From: an uncultured Armatimonadota bacterium | GTDB taxonomy: Bacteria; Armatimonadota; Armatimonadia; Armatimonadales; Armatimonadaceae | Direction: 5' to 3' | Length of the DNA stretch: 7,120 nucleotides | Assembly (NCBI GenBank): GCA_903924445.1 | Contig: CAIYBQ010000114.1 | Span: 1-7,120 of the forward strand | Shown here: positions 6,377 to 7,120 of the stretch, piece by piece | Layout of the letters: every line of letters starts with the position of its first letter | Position numbering within the stretch: the first letter of the stretch is position 1 | The notes under the pieces: generated by a model | Databases searched by the model: none | Told to the model about the DNA's origin: nothing | Seen by the model: only the letters and a program-made list of their open reading frames with translations | Translations under genes and position numbers: made by a program

Positions 6377-6413
6377 CCGGCTTGACAGGGGCTGACCCCG
6401 TGTCCGATGCCGG
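6377..6413 (+). other. Leader stem-loop reaching the ribosome-binding site of the SIS gene
   Basis: GGGG (6388-6391) pairs with CCCC (6396-6399) around a CTGA loop. The stem continues as GACA (6384-6387) with TGTC (6401-6404) past a single bulged G. A lower stem of CCGGC (6377-6381) with GCCGG (6409-6413) would take in the first two bases of the ribosome-binding site GGAAGG. There is no T-run, so it is not an intrinsic terminator. It may modulate translation, protect the 5' end, or act as a DNA operator. Confidence 0.45.
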
Positions 6414-6417
6414 AAGG
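6412..6417 (+). promoter_or_regulatory. Ribosome-binding site of the SIS-domain gene
   Basis: GGAAGG lies seven bases before ATG 6425 and supports that start. Its first two bases can be paired in the leader stem-loop. Confidence 0.65.
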
Positions 6418-6424
6418 TAACCCG

Positions 6425-7120
6425 ATGTCCATCCTCTTCGACGAAATTCACCAACAGCCAGCTGCGATCGAGCGGGCACTCACCGCAAATGCCGTGGGCG
6501 CAAAGGCCCTGGTGGATGAAATCAAAAAACGGGACATCCGCTATGTCATCTTTGCCGCACGTGGAACATCGGATAACGCCGCCACCTACGCAAAGTACCT
6601 CTGGCAAATCACCGCAGGCCTCCCCTGTGGTCTGGCAGCACCAAGCGTTCATACCCTCTATGGTGCAAATGTGGCATTCCGGGATGCCCTTGTCGTTGGG
6701 ATTTCCCAAAGCGGTGCTGGTGAGGACATTAATGAAGTCATCACACAGGCAAAAGCCGCCGGTGCGCTGACGGCCGCCATCACAAACACACCAACATCCG
6801 CACTTGCCGGTATCGCGGACCACGTCCTCTTCTGCGAAGCGGGCGTCGAAAAAGCGGTCGCGGCGACCAAGACCTACACCACCACGCTTGCAATCCTCGC
6901 ACAGCTTGGCGCGTTGCTCGGCGGAGATCAGGCCCTACTCGAGTGTGTAAACCGCCTGCCACAAGCCGCTGCGGACACCCTTGCGATGCTTCCGGGGCGG
7001 ATCGAGCCTGTTGCATCCACTCTGTATCACGCTGAGCGGATGGTCACTGTTGCCCGTGGACTCCACCTCTGTACCGCGATTGAGTCATCCTTAAAAATCG
7101 CCGAAACCACCGGTACCGCG
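6425..7120 (+). CDS. SIS-domain sugar-phosphate isomerase/deaminase, N-terminal part (3' end outside window)
   Basis: The frame stays open from ATG 6425 to the window edge, 232 residues. The protein begins directly with a SIS module and lacks the glutaminase domain of GlmS. The first SIS domain spans about 36-165: YVIFAARGTSDNAATYAKYLW, then the phosphosugar loop GISQSGAGEDINEV (92-105), the TNTPTSALAGIADHVL strand, and the EAGVEKAVAATKTYTTTL motif (138-155). The second begins near 205 with VARGLHLCTAIESSLKIAETTG, the counterpart of the GlmS 'GRG...A.E.ALKLKE' segment. Relatives of this shape run to about 340-350 residues, so roughly a third is missing. They include NagB-II-type glucosamine-6-phosphate deaminases, AgaS-like enzymes and GlmS isomerase-only homologues. 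A role in amino-sugar catabolism is likely, but the exact substrate cannot be fixed without the C-terminus and downstream genes such as nagA. The start is supported by GGAAGG at seven bases. Confidence 0.85.
   Translation, partial: MSILFDEIHQQPAAIERALTANAVGAKALVDEIKKRDIRYVIFAARGTSDNAATYAKYLWQITAGLPCGLAAPSVHTLYGANVAFRDALVVGISQSGAGEDINEVITQAKAAGALTAAITNTPTSALAGIADHVLFCEAGVEKAVAATKTYTTTLAILAQLGALLGGDQALLECVNRLPQAAADTLAMLPGRIEPVASTLYHAERMVTVARGLHLCTAIESSLKIAETTGTA

Noticed and set aside
6384..6404. Intrinsic terminator after the YccA-like gene
   Set aside because: The GC-rich stem is followed by CGATGCCGG rather than a T-run, and it lies close to the next ribosome-binding site.
6341..6424. glmS ribozyme or known riboswitch before the SIS gene
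   Set aside because: The 84-base gap is too short for the glmS ribozyme, and I see none of its core. Only a simple stem-loop can be supported.
1..7120. tRNA, rRNA, CRISPR, insertion sequence or prophage signals
   Set aside because: No clover-leaf, regular repeat-spacer pattern, transposase or terminal inverted repeats were seen. The window is almost entirely filled by housekeeping-type genes on one strand.

Overview
The window holds seven genes, all on the + strand and tightly packed. The first and last are cut by the window edges. GC content is moderate to high. The core is a bacterial proteasome locus in the order dop (3' end), Pup/UBact modifier, prcB (beta), prcA (alpha). Outside Actinobacteria, such loci are known from several Gram-negative-type phyla (Armatimonadota, Nitrospirota, Verrucomicrobiota and candidate phyla), where the modifier is called UBact. 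The small modifier here ends in Arg-Ser-Gly-Gln rather than the mycobacterial Gly-Gly-Gln and has the UBact-like MRKVDP...YRQRSG tail. That points to one of those phyla. Armatimonadota is my best guess, but it is an inference from gene content only.

Layout: 2-733, C-terminal part of the depupylase/deamidase; 788-985, modifier; 989-1780, beta subunit with a 42-residue propeptide and intact catalytic Thr/Asp/Lys; 1792-2571, alpha subunit; 2571-5123, MutS2, whose ATG shares one base with the prcA stop; 5140-5529, tetrameric-type cytidine deaminase; 5633-6340, seven-helix Bax inhibitor-1/YccA-like membrane protein; 6425-7120, start of a SIS-domain sugar-phosphate isomerase/deaminase. The two largest gaps (5530-5632 and 6341-6424) each hold an imperfect stem-loop. 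The second also has a perfect TATAAT box.

How the genes work together: Dop would deamidate the C-terminal Gln of the modifier to Glu. A ligase (PafA, not in the window) would then attach it to target lysines. A ring ATPase (Mpa/ARC, also not in the window) would feed tagged proteins into the 20S core made by PrcA and PrcB. MutS2 is placed as the next cistron. In Bacillus this protein splits collided ribosomes, so a link between ribosome rescue and proteolysis is a reasonable but untested inference. Cdd (pyrimidine salvage) and the SIS gene (amino-sugar metabolism) look like ordinary housekeeping. The YccA-like protein belongs to a family whose E. coli member modulates the FtsH protease, so it may extend the protein-quality-control theme.

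The most unusual observations are the co-linear proteasome/MutS2 arrangement, the loss of the LDLRG motif in the MutS2 Smr domain, the two intergenic RNA structures, and a strong context rule for aspartate codons (nearly always GAT before G).
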